NCBI RefSeq assembly: GCF_000474945.1
Contig: NZ_AXDW01000011.1
Location: forward strand, 179,255 to 243,254
DNA from: Solimonas soli DSM 21787
Lineage (GTDB): Bacteria > Pseudomonadota > Gammaproteobacteria > Nevskiales > Nevskiaceae
DNA: 64,000 bases
Reading direction: 5' to 3'
Shown here in pieces: positions 33,188 through 42,274 of this stretch. How positions within the stretch are numbered: position 1 is the first letter of the stretch; each line of letters opens with the position of its first letter. A model generated the notes under the pieces. That model was given only the letters and a program-made list of their open reading frames with translations. It did not search any database and was not told the DNA's origin. The position numbers and the translations under genes are program-made.

Positions 33188-34933
33188 ATGACGCATGCGG
33201 CGCCGAACCAGCCCTTCGATCACGAAGTCGACGTCCTCGTCGTCGGCTCCGGTGCCGGCGCGATGACCGCCGCGCTGCGCGCCGCGCACGCCGGCGCGCG
33301 CGTGCTGATCGTCGAGAAGGCCGCGGTCTACGGCGGCACTTCGGCGACCTCGGGCGGCGGCCTGTGGATACCCGGCAATCACCTGATGGCCGGCTGCGGC
33401 ATCGACGACAGCGAGGCCGACGCGCTGCACTACATGACGCAGCTGGTCGGCGACGACGCGCCGGCCGCCAACGTGCGCGCCTTCGTCACCCACGGCAAGC
33501 GCATGCTGCGCTGGCTCTGCGAGCACAGCCACGTCGCCTATCAGGCGATGGCCTGCTACGCCGACTACTACCAGCATCTCGCCGGTTCGCGCCCCGGCGC
33601 GCGCTCGATCGATCCGCTGCCCTACGACGCCCGCGCGCTCGGCGACGACTTCCGCGACATGCAGGCGCCGCACCGGCAGACGCGCGTGCTCGGCATGATC
33701 GGCTACAGCAACAGCGAAGGCGCGGTCCTGCTCAGCAAGTCGCCCGGCTGGTTCAAGCTGCTGCTCAAGCTGACGCTCGCCTACTTCCTCGATCTGCCCT
33801 GGCGTCTGCGCTCGACGCGCTCGCGGCGGCTGACCATGGGCAATGCGCTGATCGGCCGGCTGCGCCGTTCGCTGCTCGACCGCGGCGTGCCGATCCGGCT
33901 GAACACGCCGCTGCGGCGGCTGGTCGTCGACGAGGCCGGCGCCGTCGTCGGCGCCGAAGTGCAGCGCGAAGGAAAACCGCTGCGCATCCGCGCGCGGCGC
34001 GGCGTGATCGCCGGCAGCGGCGGCTTCGAGCATAACCAGCAGCTGCGCGAGCGCTACCTGCCGAAGCCGACGCAGGCGCGCTGGTCGGCGGCGAGCCCGT
34101 CGAACACCGGCGACCTGCTCGTCGAAGGCCAGCGCCTCGGCGCGGCGACACGCCTGCTCGACGAGGCCTGGTGGGGGCCGACGATGCACATCGCCGGCGA
34201 AGACCGCGCGCGCATGCTGTTCACCGAGCGCTCGATGCCGGGCGCGATCGTCGTCAACCGGCGCGGCGCGCGCTTCTTCAACGAATCGGTCGCCTACACG
34301 ACGGCGGTGCAGGCGATGTACGCCGACGGCAATCTGCCGGCCTATCTGGTGTTCGACGCGCGCTACGCCCGCGCATACCCCTTCGGACCGCTGCTGCCCG
34401 GCGGCATGCATCTGAACTGGCTGCAGCCGCGGCACATCCGCCGCGCGCTGCTGACGACGGCGCCGAACCTGCGCGCGCTGGCCGCGAAGCTCGGCATCGA
34501 CGCCGCCGGGCTCGAGGCGAGCGTCGCGCGCTTCAACGTGTTCGCCGCGAACGGCAAGGACGAGGACTACGGGCGCGGCGAGAATCCCTACGATCTGCTC
34601 TACGGCGACGTGCGCGTCCGGCCGAATCCCTGCCTCGCGCCGCTGGCCGAGGCGCCGTTCCACGCGCTGGAAATCCATCCGGGCGACATCGGCACCAAGG
34701 GCGGGCTGGCGACCGACGAGCACGGCCGGGTGCTGCGCGCGGACGGCGCGCCGATCGCCGGCTTCTACGCGGTCGGCAATCTCGCCGCCTCGGTGACCGG
34801 CCGCCATTACCCCGGCGCCGGCGCCACGCTCGGGCCGGCCATGACCTTCGGCTTCCTTGCCGCGGAGCACGCCTGCGCCGATCTGTTGGACAATGCGCGC
34901 CCCGAAACGCCCCCGAACCCGCCGACGAACTGA
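33188..34933 (+). CDS. 3-ketosteroid-delta1-dehydrogenase-like flavoprotein
   Basis: A 581-residue cytosolic FAD enzyme. It has an N-terminal dinucleotide motif VVGSGAGAMTAALRAAHAGA with VEK, then GGTSATSGGGLWIPGN. It ends with IAGFYAVGNLAASV and RHYPGAGATLGPAMTFG. The last segment matches the KstD family region YPGxGxxxGxxxxF, where Tyr and Gly act on the steroid A ring. Length and motif order fit KstD and related steroid/terpenoid dehydrogenases better than fumarate reductase. It lacks the Tat signal of the other flavoprotein at 22509. A TetR gene follows after 2 nt. Steroid specificity needs the aligned tyrosines to be checked. Confidence 0.85.
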   Translation: MTHAAPNQPFDHEVDVLVVGSGAGAMTAALRAAHAGARVLIVEKAAVYGGTSATSGGGLWIPGNHLMAGCGIDDSEADALHYMTQLVGDDAPAANVRAFVTHGKRMLRWLCEHSHVAYQAMACYADYYQHLAGSRPGARSIDPLPYDARALGDDFRDMQAPHRQTRVLGMIGYSNSEGAVLLSKSPGWFKLLLKLTLAYFLDLPWRLRSTRSRRLTMGNALIGRLRRSLLDRGVPIRLNTPLRRLVVDEAGAVVGAEVQREGKPLRIRARRGVIAGSGGFEHNQQLRERYLPKPTQARWSAASPSNTGDLLVEGQRLGAATRLLDEAWWGPTMHIAGEDRARMLFTERSMPGAIVVNRRGARFFNESVAYTTAVQAMYADGNLPAYLVFDARYARAYPFGPLLPGGMHLNWLQPRHIRRALLTTAPNLRALAAKLGIDAAGLEASVARFNVFAANGKDEDYGRGENPYDLLYGDVRVRPNPCLAPLAEAPFHALEIHPGDIGTKGGLATDEHGRVLRADGAPIAGFYAVGNLAASVTGRHYPGAGATLGPAMTFGFLAAEHACADLLDNARPETPPNPPTN

Positions 34934-34935
34934 CG

Positions 34936-35601
34936 ATGCCCAGGCCGACCGCCGGCACGCGACCGCGTGCGCAGAAAAAGACCGCGAACAAGACCGCCGC
35001 CACGGCGCCCGGCCGGCAGGCGCAGAAGACCCGGCTGGCGCGCGAGAAGATCATCAGCGCCGTCATCGCGCTGATCAAGGAAGGCGGCTTCGCCAATGCC
35101 ACGGCGAGCCGCATCGCCGAGCGCGCCGGCATGACCTGGGGCGCCGCGCAGCATCACTTCGGCGCCAAGGAAGACATCCTCGACGCGATCCTCGAAATCT
35201 CCCACCAGCGCTTCTCGGAGCGCATGGCGGACCCGATCCTGCGCAGCGGCGACATGGCGGCGCGCGTCGGCCGCTTCGTCGAGCTGATGTGGCGGCACTA
35301 TCAGGACGACGTCTATCTCGTCGCGCTCGAAATCCTGCTGGCGATGCGCGGCTTCCAGCGCTCGGCGCCGAGCAGCGCCGAGGAGCGCCACATCCGCGCG
35401 CACCAGAAGCTGATGCGCGAGATCTTCAGCGACTCGAAGCTCGACGACGCGCAGCTGCGCGAGGCCATGACCTTCGTGCACTGCTTCCTGACCGGCCTGT
35501 CGATCGAGCACGTCTTCGAGCGCAAGGTGCGCCACGTCGAGCGCCATCTGCAGCGCATCAAGCTGGCGCTGCTCGGCATGCTGGGCGGGCTCCGGGCCTG
35601 A
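34936..35601 (+). CDS. TetR family transcriptional regulator
   Basis: A 221-residue regulator. A basic, Ala/Lys-rich extension (1-30) precedes the TetR helix-turn-helix (ATASRIAERAGMTWGAAQHH, about 55-75, then FGAKEDIL). The ligand-binding helical domain has no recognisable specificity. It starts 2 nt after the KstD-like gene and is surely cotranscribed. It probably controls this operon in response to a pathway intermediate. Confidence 0.9.
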   Translation: MPRPTAGTRPRAQKKTANKTAATAPGRQAQKTRLAREKIISAVIALIKEGGFANATASRIAERAGMTWGAAQHHFGAKEDILDAILEISHQRFSERMADPILRSGDMAARVGRFVELMWRHYQDDVYLVALEILLAMRGFQRSAPSSAEERHIRAHQKLMREIFSDSKLDDAQLREAMTFVHCFLTGLSIEHVFERKVRHVERHLQRIKLALLGMLGGLRA

Positions 35602-35694
35602 ATCGCGGTCCCGGCCGACCCTCGTCCATTTGCAGCAGGCGAGGAGGCGAAGCGCGCGCCTAGGCTCGATGCGCGCTCTGTACCGGCTATCCGC

Positions 35695-36741
35695 ATGTCA
35701 ACGCCCGGCCTGATCGACCGCTACGCCCGCACGCTGATCCGCAACGCGGCGGCGCGCGGCTACGACGAGGCGCGCATCTGCGAGGCCATTCCCATCGCGC
35801 CGGCGCTGCTGCACGACGCGCGCGAGCGCATCGACGCGCCGACCTTCCTGCGCGTGTCGCGCAAGCTGAAGCTGCTGATGGCGGACGAGTTCTGCGGCTT
35901 CACCCGCTCGCCGTGCCCGCTCGGCTCCTTCGAGATGATGTGCGAGGGCACGGTCACCGGCGGCGTGCTCGGCGAGGCCCTGCGCCGCGCCTTCGCCTTC
36001 TACGCCAGCCAGACCGGCGACCTGCGTTTCGAGCTGCGGCTGCACGGCGAACTCGCGGCGATCGAGATGCACATCGCGCAGCCGCGCTACGACCCGCAGG
36101 GCTTCCTCAACGAGTGGTGGTTCATGCTGTGGGCGCATCTGTCCGGCTGGCTGATCGGCGAGGAGATTCCCGTCGTCGCCGCCGACTTCGCCCACCCGCG
36201 CGCCGGCCGGCCCGAGGAATACTCGGAAATGCTCGGCGGCCTCTGCCGTTTCTCGCAGGCGCAGCCGCGCCTGCTGCTGCCGGCCCGCTATCTGCAGCGG
36301 CCGGTCGTGCGCAGCCGCGCCGATCTCAACGGCTTCCTCTCGCCGCGCGACATCGACCGCTCGGCGCTGTACGGCGGACACCTGTCGTTCAAGTCGCAGC
36401 TGAAAGCGCGGCTGAAGGCGCAGCTCGAAACGCAGCAGCACCTGCCGTCGATCGAGGAGGCCGCCGGCGAACTGCATCTCAGCAGCCAGACGCTGCGTCG
36501 CCGCCTGCAGGCGGAGTGCAGCAGCTACCGTCTGGTCAAGGAAGAAGTGCGCCGCGAGCTGGCGCTGAAATGGCTCGGCGACGGCGAGCTGCCGATCGGC
36601 GAAGTCTCGCTGCGCGCCGGCTTCGCCGAGCCGAACGGCCTGACGCGCGCGCTGAGGGCCTGGGCCGGGCTGTCGCCCCTCGACGTGCGCCGCGGCGCCG
36701 AACCGGCGCTGCGCGCGCCGGAGCGCATGCGCCTGTCGTAG
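35695..36741 (+). CDS. AraC family transcriptional regulator
   Basis: A 348-residue regulator with the N-terminal domain of the OruR/ArgR-like AraC subgroup (LPARYLQRPVVRSRADL, LLGSFEMM-like CPLGSFEMMCEG). Two helix-turn-helix motifs lie in the last 90 residues (IEEAAGELHLSSQTLRRRL; IGEVSLRAGFAEPNGLTRAL). This subgroup often activates catabolic genes. It has its own 93-bp upstream gap after the TetR gene. Confidence 0.9.
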   Translation: MSTPGLIDRYARTLIRNAAARGYDEARICEAIPIAPALLHDARERIDAPTFLRVSRKLKLLMADEFCGFTRSPCPLGSFEMMCEGTVTGGVLGEALRRAFAFYASQTGDLRFELRLHGELAAIEMHIAQPRYDPQGFLNEWWFMLWAHLSGWLIGEEIPVVAADFAHPRAGRPEEYSEMLGGLCRFSQAQPRLLLPARYLQRPVVRSRADLNGFLSPRDIDRSALYGGHLSFKSQLKARLKAQLETQQHLPSIEEAAGELHLSSQTLRRRLQAECSSYRLVKEEVRRELALKWLGDGELPIGEVSLRAGFAEPNGLTRALRAWAGLSPLDVRRGAEPALRAPERMRLS

Positions 36742-37077
36742 CGAAATCCGCGCGCCGTGCACGCCACGACGCCGCACGACGGACGCTGCGGCCGCCAGGC
36801 GCGATCGCTCGTCGCCTTCGGCCCCACGCGCCGCAGCGCTTCGGCATCGCGACGCGGCGGGCGTCAGCTCTGCCGAAGCCCGTCGCGTCCGATTCCTTGA
36901 ACACCGGAATCGCCCTCCCGCGGCGTCAACATCACCAGCGGCAGGATGCGGCTCGTCGACTTCCGGGGACAACACCGGCACCATGCACCGCACCGAGGAT
37001 TACCCGCTGGACAGTGGTCGCCTCATGCACCGTAAGACGCTGCACGGACAGGAGTCGGTGCCGGGTTGAATGGCTCC
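36742..37077. other. Gap without a supportable gene, left flank of the decayed region
   Basis: This stretch after the AraC gene has only short frames without family motifs. It leads into the broken SDR and insertion-sequence fragments and is probably decayed sequence. Confidence 0.5.
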
Positions 37078-37377
37078 TTATTTTCCGCGAAGCGGCCGGC
37101 GGCAAGGCGCTGGCGCTGAACGCCAGCATCGCCGACCGCGCAGGTCACCGCCGCCGTCAAGCGCGGCGCCAAGCCTTCGGCCCGGTGACCATCGTCGTCA
37201 ACAACGCCGGCCTCTCCAACTTCATTCCGTCCGAGGAACAGGCCGAGGCCGACTGGGAGAAGATGATGAACGTCAACGGCATCGGCGCCTTCATCGTCAC
37301 CCAGGTCGTGTTGCCGGACATGAAGGCCGCCAATCGGGGCCGCGTCGTCAACATCTCCTCGTCGAGCGCGCCTGCGA
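37078..37377 (+). pseudogene. Truncated, frameshifted SDR gene
   Basis: Pieces of one SDR appear in successive frames: GGKALALNASIADRA, then QVTAAVKRGA, then FGPVTIVVNNAGLSNF with MMNVNGIGAFIVTQVVLPDM and RGRVVNISSSSA. At least two frameshifts are needed. Both the cofactor-binding N-terminus and everything after the catalytic Ser (including YxxxK) are missing. Its 3' break adjoins the insertion-sequence remnants. Confidence 0.75.
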
Positions 37378-37477
37378 CTACGTCAGACATGGGCGTTATG
37401 TTTGACCGGGGTTCACTACAGCATCCGCAGGCTGCGGGAGCGAGTGAGCTCTGGACCGACCAGATTTTCGTAGCCAC

Positions 37478-37740
37478 TCAAGAGCCGTTCAGCGCGTAGC
37501 GCCGTTCAAACTCTACGGGTGATAGATCGCCAGCGGAACCATGCCGCCGCACCGGGTTGTAAAAAACATCTCGATGTAATCGAACAGATCCGATGCGGCA
37601 GCTTGTCGCGTTGGATAAATCCGCCGCTTGATCCTCTCCTTCTTCAGCGCACTGAAAAAGCTCTCGGCGACCGCATTGTCGTGGCAGTTTCCTCGGCGGC
37701 TCATGCTCGGCACCATCCGGTGTGCGAGCGTGTCCGGACT
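37478..37740 (-). pseudogene. IS3-family transposase OrfB fragment
   Basis: Minus-strand sequence encodes the end of an IS3-type DDE transposase: SMSRRGNCHDNAVAESFFS (containing the catalytic Glu), KKERIKRRIYPTRQAAASDL, DYIEMF. After a frameshift at a run of six T comes YNPVRRHGSAGDLSPVEFER and the C-terminus. The upstream half is missing. No terminal inverted repeats were identified. Confidence 0.85.
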
Positions 37741-37756
37741 TTTGTGTGGACGGCGA

Positions 37757-38061
37757 TGGGTCAACGGATCGGCATCCGCTCCTCGAACTGGATAGCAAAT
37801 CGGATTTGTGCAGCCTTCCAATCGCGGATCGGCATGGTCCATCGTTGGCGAATGTTTCGCAGGGCCAGGGAGAAGAGCTTGATCAGCGCTTCGTCGCGGG
37901 GAAAGATCCGCGGTTCTTGCTCGGCTTGCGCAAGCTCATGTTGACCGATTCGATCGCGTTGGTAGTGCAGATCACTTGCGAATCTCCGGCAGATAGTCAA
38001 AGAACGGCGTGATGCGCGACCAGTTCCGCCGCCAGCTCTGGCCGATCGGCGGATAGGCGCC
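37757..38061 (-). pseudogene. IS256-family (mutator) transposase fragment
   Basis: Minus-strand sequence reads PIGQSWRRNWSRITPFF then DYLPEIRK. After a 1-nt shift comes ICTTNAIESVNMSLRKPSKN, and after another shift DEALIKLFSLALRNI, RQRWTMPIRDWKAA and FAIQFEERMP. This is the C-terminal third of an IS256-type transposase, with two frameshifts and no N-terminus. It abuts the IS3 fragment, so the 37.4-38.1 kb interval is a nested remnant. Confidence 0.85.
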
Positions 38062-38292
38062 ATTCCACATGCCATGTCGCACAACCGGATTCCCCACGAT
38101 CCTGAGAACTGGCGCACGCGGCGATCATGCGTTGAGGCGCCGGTCCGGCGCCGGTTCCTCCGCACTTGTCACTTTTTGCTATGGGGTTGCCTGCCGCGCC
38201 CTGCCTAGACTCGTCGCCGATGCCGGCGCGGTGCCGGACCGCTTTCATTTCAGCGAGCCGGCAACAGGCCGCGAGCAACGAGGAGACGCACG

Positions 38293-39393
38293 ATGAGCGA
38301 ACTGGCGACGGAGAAACTGGTTTCGGTGGACTCGCATGTCCACTTCAGCGACGACTGGGTGAAGGCGCGGCTGCGCAAGGAGCTGCACGCGGTCTGGGAC
38401 GAGGCCAACAAGAAGGCCGAGGAGTACGCGGCCAAGGTGCTGCGCGGCGGCCAGAAGCAGCTGGAGCTGGAGGACTTCGTCGATCCGGACGCGGCCAGGG
38501 ACCCGGGGCACTTCGAGCCGCACGGCAAGCTCAAGGCCATGGATCGCGACGGCGTGTTCGCGGAGGTGATCTTCCCGGAGCTGGCCGGCGCGAAGATCGC
38601 CAATCCGACGCTGATGGGCGACGACTGGAAGGAGGTGTTCCGCGGCTACAACGACGCGATGGCGGATTTCGCCGCCGTCGATCCGGTGCGCCTGATGACG
38701 GCCTACCAGCTGCCGCTGTACGACGTCGACTTCGCGGTCAAGGAAGTCGAGCGCCTGGCGCGCGACCGCAAGGCGCGCTGCGTGCAGATCACGCCATTCC
38801 CGTCGGACTTCGGCCTGCCGGATGTCTACGACGCGCGCTACGCGCCGCTGTGGTCGGCGATCCAGGACACCGGCCTGACCATCCTCAACCATCTCGACGT
38901 GCGCACGCAGCTGTGGGACGTGTTCCGCCGCGATCCGACGCCGCAGAAGGGCATCTTCACCGGCCTGGCCTGGGCGCCGCTGGCCGAGTCGATCTGCATG
39001 TGGATTCTCACCGGCACGCTGGAAAAGTATCCGAAGATGAAGGTGCTGTTCGTCGAGCCGGGCCTCGGCTGGCTGCCGTGGTTCTTCGAATCGCTGCTCG
39101 ACCCGCGCATGCACCAGCACTACGAATTCCCCGGCGTGAAGCGGCCGCCGTCCGAAACCTTCCGTGCGCAGTGCGGCGCCACTTTCATGTACGAGCCGCG
39201 CGGCCTCGCCGACTGCTACCGCTACTTCGGCGCCGACTGCCTGTACTGGTCGACCGACTTCCCGCATCCGGCGACCTGCTGGCCGAACTCGCGCAAGCAG
39301 GTGGTCAGCCAGTTCAAGGAAGCCGGCATTCCGAAGGCGGACCGCGTGAAGATCACGTCGGGCAATGCGCTGAGGACGTTCGGGCTGGGGTGA
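38293..39393 (+). CDS. Amidohydrolase family (ACMSD-like metal-dependent hydrolase)
   Basis: A 366-residue TIM-barrel hydrolase of the amidohydrolase_2 group. Metal ligands are visible in DSHVH (about residue 13), a His in LNHLD, and Asp in STDFPH near the C-terminus. The family includes ACMS decarboxylase and gamma-resorcylate decarboxylase-like enzymes, and members are common in aromatic and terpenoid catabolic loci. AGGAGACGCACG precedes the ATG. It stands alone after the decayed region and is followed by a REP-like repeat pair. Confidence 0.88.
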   Translation: MSELATEKLVSVDSHVHFSDDWVKARLRKELHAVWDEANKKAEEYAAKVLRGGQKQLELEDFVDPDAARDPGHFEPHGKLKAMDRDGVFAEVIFPELAGAKIANPTLMGDDWKEVFRGYNDAMADFAAVDPVRLMTAYQLPLYDVDFAVKEVERLARDRKARCVQITPFPSDFGLPDVYDARYAPLWSAIQDTGLTILNHLDVRTQLWDVFRRDPTPQKGIFTGLAWAPLAESICMWILTGTLEKYPKMKVLFVEPGLGWLPWFFESLLDPRMHQHYEFPGVKRPPSETFRAQCGATFMYEPRGLADCYRYFGADCLYWSTDFPHPATCWPNSRKQVVSQFKEAGIPKADRVKITSGNALRTFGLG

Positions 39394-39405
39394 TTCCGCT
39401 TGACG

Positions 39406-39535
39406 CCCTCTCCCCGCTTGCGGGGAGAGGGTTGGGTGAGGGGCGCTTGCTGGCCGCATCGCTCGATTTCGTAACCCCTCACCCCAACCCTCCCCTTTCG
39501 GGGACCGAGGTCTCCCCTCGTTCGAGGGGAGAGGG
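39406..39535. repeat. Paired REP/BIME-like palindromes
   Basis: A hairpin with CCCTCTCCCCG and CGGGGAGAGGG arms (39406-39431) is followed by TTGGGTGAGGGG. Then come CCCCTCACCCCAACCCTCCCC and, at 39513-39535, a hairpin with TCTCCCCTCG and CGAGGGGAGA arms. The layout is the same as at 30026 and 32964. Confidence 0.75.
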
Positions 39536-39670
39536 AGTCGGGGCATGTAGGTCCGGCTGACGCGTCGATGACAGGCTCGTGCATGCCTCGTCCAAGTGAA
39601 CGACGCTTTTGCGCAGGCGGCGGGTAAGCTCGGACCGTCTCAATCTTTCGGCAAATCGAAGGCGATCAAG

Positions 39671-42274
39671 ATGGCTGCAACGAAAGCCGGTGTTCTCGCG
39701 AATCTGAGAGTGCTCGATCTGACGTCCGGCGTGGCCGGGCCGATGACGGCGATGCTGCTCGGTGACAATGGCGCCGACGTCATCAAGATCGAGCCGCCCG
39801 GCGGCGATCCGGCGCGCTTCGAGCCCGGCCCGCAGCAGCTCGGCTACACGGTCTGGCAGCGCGGCAAGAGGAGCGCCTTCCTCGATCTGGGCAAGGCCGA
39901 GGACAAGGACGTGCTGCTGGCGCTGGTGAAAACCGCCGACATCCTCGTCGAGTCCTACGCGCCCGGCGAAGCCGCGAAGCTCGGCCTCGATTACGCGACG
40001 CTGTCCGCGCTCAACCCGCGCCTGATCGTCTGCTCGATCACCGGCTACGGCCGCGACAATCCGCTGAGCGACCGCCCGGCGATCGACGCGCTGGTGCAGG
40101 CGCGCACCGGCCTGATGTTCGAGCAGCGCGGCTGGCCGGAAGGCGCGCTGAACCACATGAACGGCGAGCCCGACCCGTTCCCGGATCTGGAGATTCCGCA
40201 GGACTGGGTGCAGGGCGCGCCGCGTCCGGGCCCGCTGTTCGTCGCCTCGCAGTGGCCGAGCCTCGGCGCCTTCTTCAACGCCTCGCTCGGCATCGCCGCG
40301 GCGCTGCGCGCGCGCGAGATCACCGGCCGCGGACAGTGGGTCGAGACCTCGCTGCTGCAGGGCGCGCTGGCCGGCGCCGCCGGTGTCTGGCAGCGCGCCG
40401 AGAAGATCGACGCGCCCGGCTTCGACACCTGGATTCTCGGCAGCAAGTCGCCGAAGGGGCACTTCCAGGCCAAGGACGGGCACTGGCTGCACAACTGGGT
40501 GCCGAACCCGCGCTTCATCCTGCAGGCCGCGCAGGGCGACACGCTCAACGCCTCGCCGGACCTCACCGTGCAGAACGACCCGGACCGCTTCGGCACGGGC
40601 CCCGAAGAAATCCTGGTGATGTCGCACTACCAGCCGATCCTCGCCGAGGCCGTCGCCAAGTTTCCGGTCAAGGACTGGATCGAAGCCGCCGCGACCGCCG
40701 AGATGACGATGCAGCCGGTGCGCAGCATCGAGGAATCGCTCGCCGATCCGGCCTTCCTCGAAGACGGCTGCGTCACCGAGACGACGGACGCCACGCTCGG
40801 CACGATCCGCACCGTCGGCAATGCCTACAACATGAGCCTCACGCAAGGCCGGCCCGGCGCGCCGGCCGTCGCGCCGGGCGCCAACACCGATGAGGTGAAG
40901 GCGGAAGCGGCGAGGATCATCAAGGAAGCGAAGGCCGCTGCCCTCACCCCACCGTCTGCTGCGCAGACGGTCCCCCCCTCTCCCGCTGCGCGGGCGAGGG
41001 ACGGTGGCCGGCCGCCTGCGGCGGCCGCACCTTTGGCGGGTATCGTTGTCCTCGACCTCGGCCTGGCGATCGCCGGTCCGTTCGGCACGCAGCTGCTCAG
41101 CGATCTCGGTGCGACCGTCATCAAGGTCAACGGCCTCTTCGATCTGTTCTGGCACCGCGTGCACATCGCCTACATGGCGAACCGCGGCAAGAAGTCGATC
41201 ACCCTGAACCTGAAAGATCCGCGCGCGATGAAGATCCTGCTCGATCTGGTCAAGCAGGCCGACGTCGTGCAGCACAACATGCGCTACGACGCCGCCGAGC
41301 GCCTGAAGATCGATTACGAATCGCTGAAGCAGATCAACCCGAAGCTCATCTACTGCCACACGCGCGGCTTCGAGCGCGGCGCGCGCGCCGGCCTGCCGGG
41401 CAACGACCAGACCGGCGCCTGCCTGTCCGGCATCCAGTTCGAGGACGGCGGCATGGCGCGCGACGAGGGCGGCGTGAAGGGTCGTCCGCTGTGGAGCTTC
41501 ACCAGCTTCGGCGATACCGGCAACGGCTTCCTCTCGGCGATCGCCATCTGCAACGCGATCTACCACCGCGACCGCACCGGCGAAGGCCAGTTCGTCGACA
41601 CCTCGATCATCAACGCCGCGCTGCTCAACACCAGCTACGCGGTCGCCAGGCCGAACGGCGAAGGCTTCGCGCGGCCGCGCATCGGCGCGCTGCAGCTCGG
41701 CTACTCGGCGACGCATCGCCTGTACGAAGCGGCCGACGGCTGGATCTGCGTCGCCGCCACGCGCGGCCCGCAGCGCGCCGCGCTGCTGGAAACCTGCGGC
41801 ATCGCCGCCGACGCGGCCGCCGACGACGCCGCGCTCGCCAAGACCATCGCCGCCCGGATCAAGGCGCAGACCGCGCAGGAGGCCTTCGCCGCGCTCGACA
41901 AGGCCGGCGTGCCGGTCGAGATCGTCGATGCGGAATTCTCGCGCAAGCTGCACGACGTGCCGGAATTCCAGAAGGCGAAGATGGTGGTCAGCTATCCGCA
42001 TCCGGTGGTCGGCAAGCTCGACCAGATCGGCCTGCTGTTCTCGCTGTCCGACACGCCGGGCGTGATCCAGGGTCGCCCGCTGCTGGTCGGCGAGCACACC
42101 CAGGAAATCCTCGCCGGCATGGGCTACAGCGAGGAGCAGATCAAGACCATGGAAGAGCAGTTCGCGATCGGCTTCGTCGGCATGCCGCGCATGCCGCCGC
42201 GTCCGGCGACGACGCAGCCGCAGGCGCCGAAGCCGGGCATGGCGAGCATGCTGGAGAAGGAAGCCAAGCAGTAG
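39671..42274 (+). CDS. Fused double CoA-transferase (CaiB/BaiF, family III)
   Basis: An 867-residue protein with two family III CoA-transferase modules. Domain 1 (about 8-415) starts LRVLDLTSGVAGPMTAMLLG; the likely catalytic Asp lies in RPAIDALVQARTG. Domain 2 (about 455-845) starts GIVVLDLGLAIAGPFGTQLL; the likely catalytic Asp lies in GNDQTGACLSG. Normal enzymes have one such domain of about 400 residues. The linker (about 425-455; ALTPPSAAQTVPPSPAARAR) is encoded by a REP-like palindromic sequence. The start is the ATG at 39671; a GTG at 39596 would add 25 unconserved residues. It would move CoA between acyl acids. Double-domain members occur in carnitine, bile-acid and terpenoid catabolism. 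Confidence 0.88.
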   Translation: MAATKAGVLANLRVLDLTSGVAGPMTAMLLGDNGADVIKIEPPGGDPARFEPGPQQLGYTVWQRGKRSAFLDLGKAEDKDVLLALVKTADILVESYAPGEAAKLGLDYATLSALNPRLIVCSITGYGRDNPLSDRPAIDALVQARTGLMFEQRGWPEGALNHMNGEPDPFPDLEIPQDWVQGAPRPGPLFVASQWPSLGAFFNASLGIAAALRAREITGRGQWVETSLLQGALAGAAGVWQRAEKIDAPGFDTWILGSKSPKGHFQAKDGHWLHNWVPNPRFILQAAQGDTLNASPDLTVQNDPDRFGTGPEEILVMSHYQPILAEAVAKFPVKDWIEAAATAEMTMQPVRSIEESLADPAFLEDGCVTETTDATLGTIRTVGNAYNMSLTQGRPGAPAVAPGANTDEVKAEAARIIKEAKAAALTPPSAAQTVPPSPAARARDGGRPPAAAAPLAGIVVLDLGLAIAGPFGTQLLSDLGATVIKVNGLFDLFWHRVHIAYMANRGKKSITLNLKDPRAMKILLDLVKQADVVQHNMRYDAAERLKIDYESLKQINPKLIYCHTRGFERGARAGLPGNDQTGACLSGIQFEDGGMARDEGGVKGRPLWSFTSFGDTGNGFLSAIAICNAIYHRDRTGEGQFVDTSIINAALLNTSYAVARPNGEGFARPRIGALQLGYSATHRLYEAADGWICVAATRGPQRAALLETCGIAADAAADDAALAKTIAARIKAQTAQEAFAALDKAGVPVEIVDAEFSRKLHDVPEFQKAKMVVSYPHPVVGKLDQIGLLFSLSDTPGVIQGRPLLVGEHTQEILAGMGYSEEQIKTMEEQFAIGFVGMPRMPPRPATTQPQAPKPGMASMLEKEAKQ
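40941..41000. repeat. REP-like palindromes inside the CoA-transferase linker
   Basis: CCCTCACCCCACCGTCTGC / GCAGACGG and CCCTCTCCCGC / GCGGGCGAGGG form two hairpins. Composition and order match the intergenic REP-like pairs. The length keeps the reading frame open and encodes a Pro/Ala-rich linker. Confidence 0.6.
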
